Shown: positions 62,912 through 64,000 of the stretch, one piece after another
How positions within the stretch are numbered: position 1 is the stretch's first letter
Layout of the letters: each line of letters begins with the position of its first letter
Source of the DNA: Planctomycetota bacterium
GTDB taxonomy: Bacteria; Planctomycetota; B15-G4
Direction of reading: 5' to 3'
Length of the DNA: 64,000 nucleotides
NCBI GenBank assembly: GCA_020638905.1
Contig: JACKHP010000022.1
Span: forward strand, 1-64,000
Made by a program: the position numbers and the translations under genes
The notes under the pieces: generated by a model
The model's database searches: none
What the model was told of the DNA's origin: nothing
What the model saw: the letters and a program-made list of their open reading frames with translations, nothing else

Positions 62912-64000
62912 ATGGATCACCACTTCACGTCCCGCCTCCCCGCACGCTTCGCCCTCCCGACCCTCGCGGCGATCGGATTCGCCGCGCTTCTCGCCCCCTC
63001 TCTCGCGGCCCAGGACACGGTCGGCGACGACGCGTCGGACTTGCGCCAGCTGCGCGACGAGCTGGCCGGCCTGCGCGAGGAGGTGACCGACCTGCGCACC
63101 GAGCTCCGCCAGCGTGACGACGCCGCACGGGCGGCCAGCGACGAGGTCGAGCTCTCGTCCTCCGACGGCCCTGCGTCGGAGGACGGCACGTTCTTCATCC
63201 CCCGGCGGGCGGCCGAGTTCGCCGAGGGCGGCGAGCCGGCCCAGTTCGGCGACACCTACACCAAGCCCTACCTGACCCGGATGGGAGAGGGCACGTACCT
63301 CGGCGGCTACATCGACCTCGAGTTCGTCGACTCGAAGGGATCGGGCGGCGACTTCTTCGACCAGCATCGCTTCGTGCCGTTCCTGTACGCCGACGTGAGC
63401 GATCGCGTGAAGCTCTCGGCCGAGATCGAGCTCGAGCACGGTCACGAGGTCGAGGTCGAGTACGCCCAGCTCGACTACCTCTTCGGGACCGCCTTCAACC
63501 TGCGCGCCGGCATCCTGCTGCTTCCGCTGGGCAAGCTCAACGAGGTGCACGACAGCCCGATCCAGGATCTGACGTTCCGTCCGCTCGTCGACACGTACAT
63601 CATCCCGACCACGCTGCGTGACGCGGGTCTGTCGGCCTTCGGGCGGCTGGGCGAGAGCGTCGGGTACCAGGTCGCGGTGACGAACGGCTTCCGCGGGCTC
63701 GACGCGGCCGGCGAGAGCGTGATCAGCAAGGAGGACGGCCTGCGCGAGGCCGCGCCGCACGAGGAGGAGCTCGGCGAGCCGTTCGAGAACACGAACGACT
63801 CGTTCGCGTACAGCGGCCGCGTGGCGTACTCGCCGATCCTCGGCGCGGAGGTGGGCGCGTCGGCGCTGATCGACCACTACGACGAGCTCGACCACAACCG
63901 GCTGGCGATCTACGCGCTCGACGCCACCCTCGACGGCAAGGCGCTGTCCGTGCTGCCCGACCCGCTCGAACTCCAGGGCGAGGCGGCCTGGGCCGACCTC
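62912..64000 (+). CDS. Porin-like outer-membrane protein (partial, 3' end outside window)
   Basis: 363 codons from ATG 62912 to the edge with no stop. The signal peptide is LPARFALPTLAAIGFAALLAPSLAA with the mature protein at QDTVGDD. A coiled coil (LRQLRDELAGLREEVTDLR) precedes a beta-barrel-like domain: LGGYIDLEFVDSKG, FFDQHRFVPFLYADVSDRVKL, EVEYAQLDYLFGTAFNLRAG and LLLPLGKLNEVHD, typical of phosphate-selective-porin-like (OprO/OprP) proteins. SIQ-type repeat strands with VGYQVAVTNGF follow. The probable Fur-type operator in its promoter suggests it imports or is controlled by a metal. It resembles the porin-like gene of the metal operon at 33528. Confidence 0.8.
   Translation, partial: MDHHFTSRLPARFALPTLAAIGFAALLAPSLAAQDTVGDDASDLRQLRDELAGLREEVTDLRTELRQRDDAARAASDEVELSSSDGPASEDGTFFIPRRAAEFAEGGEPAQFGDTYTKPYLTRMGEGTYLGGYIDLEFVDSKGSGGDFFDQHRFVPFLYADVSDRVKLSAEIELEHGHEVEVEYAQLDYLFGTAFNLRAGILLLPLGKLNEVHDSPIQDLTFRPLVDTYIIPTTLRDAGLSAFGRLGESVGYQVAVTNGFRGLDAAGESVISKEDGLREAAPHEEELGEPFENTNDSFAYSGRVAYSPILGAEVGASALIDHYDELDHNRLAIYALDATLDGKALSVLPDPLELQGEAAWADL

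Overview
The window is very GC-rich, with strong G/C third-position bias. It looks like a Planctomycetota chromosome, probably a marine lineage of the Saltatorellus/Engelhardtia type. The main reason is a set of large secreted beta-propeller and FG-GAP proteins that share one C-terminal domain built around a hydrophobic (L/P)PFKGG..(L/V)..PD core and a W.QxW.xD stretch. This taxonomic call is inference from protein style; no rRNA is present. No tRNA, CRISPR array, prophage or intact insertion sequence was found.

Left part (1-9 kb) is accessory in character. A minus-strand gene that leaves the window at base 1 fuses two nucleoside-deoxyribosyltransferase-like domains to a nucleoside-diphosphate-kinase-like domain and uses codons rare elsewhere in the window. 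It is followed by a repeat- and hairpin-rich spacer, a kelch-like surface protein, a truncated IS transposase and an SBBP-repeat surface protein. From 8.8 to 13.2 kb lies a translationally coupled trio: a 14-cysteine secreted peptide, a secreted protein and a membrane-anchored carboxypeptidase-regulatory-like protein.

At 15.7-17.7 kb a thioredoxin-like gene, a small protein carrying two copies of WCVACGAGA, and a radical SAM/SPASM enzyme form a tight cassette. It resembles a RiPP precursor and its maturase and is the best candidate here for an undescribed system. From 17.9 to 30.3 kb come further FG-GAP proteins, YjbQ, an epimerase, an esterase, a REC-SpoIIE phosphatase, a di-haem peroxidase and a SIMPL lipoprotein. 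A 1 kb gene-free block near 22-23 kb is full of repeats and hairpins.

From 30.4 to 40.8 kb nearly everything is on the minus strand. It holds a zinc/manganese uptake operon (Cys/His small protein, porin-like protein, binding protein, ATPase and a permease with an extra C-terminal domain), an ECF sigma / anti-sigma / secretin-N-like operon, a REC-EAL phosphodiesterase and a saccharopine-dehydrogenase-family enzyme. From 41 to 46 kb are a tandem ACT protein, two TRL-like lipoproteins, a methyltransferase and two secreted proteins.

From 46.8 to 57.8 kb an acyl-CoA dehydrogenase, a BY-type tyrosine kinase and AroA form an operon. They are followed by an FG-GAP protein, DoxX, another FG-GAP protein and a four-repeat secreted protein behind an exact sigma-54 promoter match. 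The right end carries an FGE-like operon, recG, and a porin-like gene leaving the window, preceded by a promoter whose spacer holds a Fur-like palindrome. Genes without a stop or start inside the window (1-1627 and 62912-64000) were read by direct translation.
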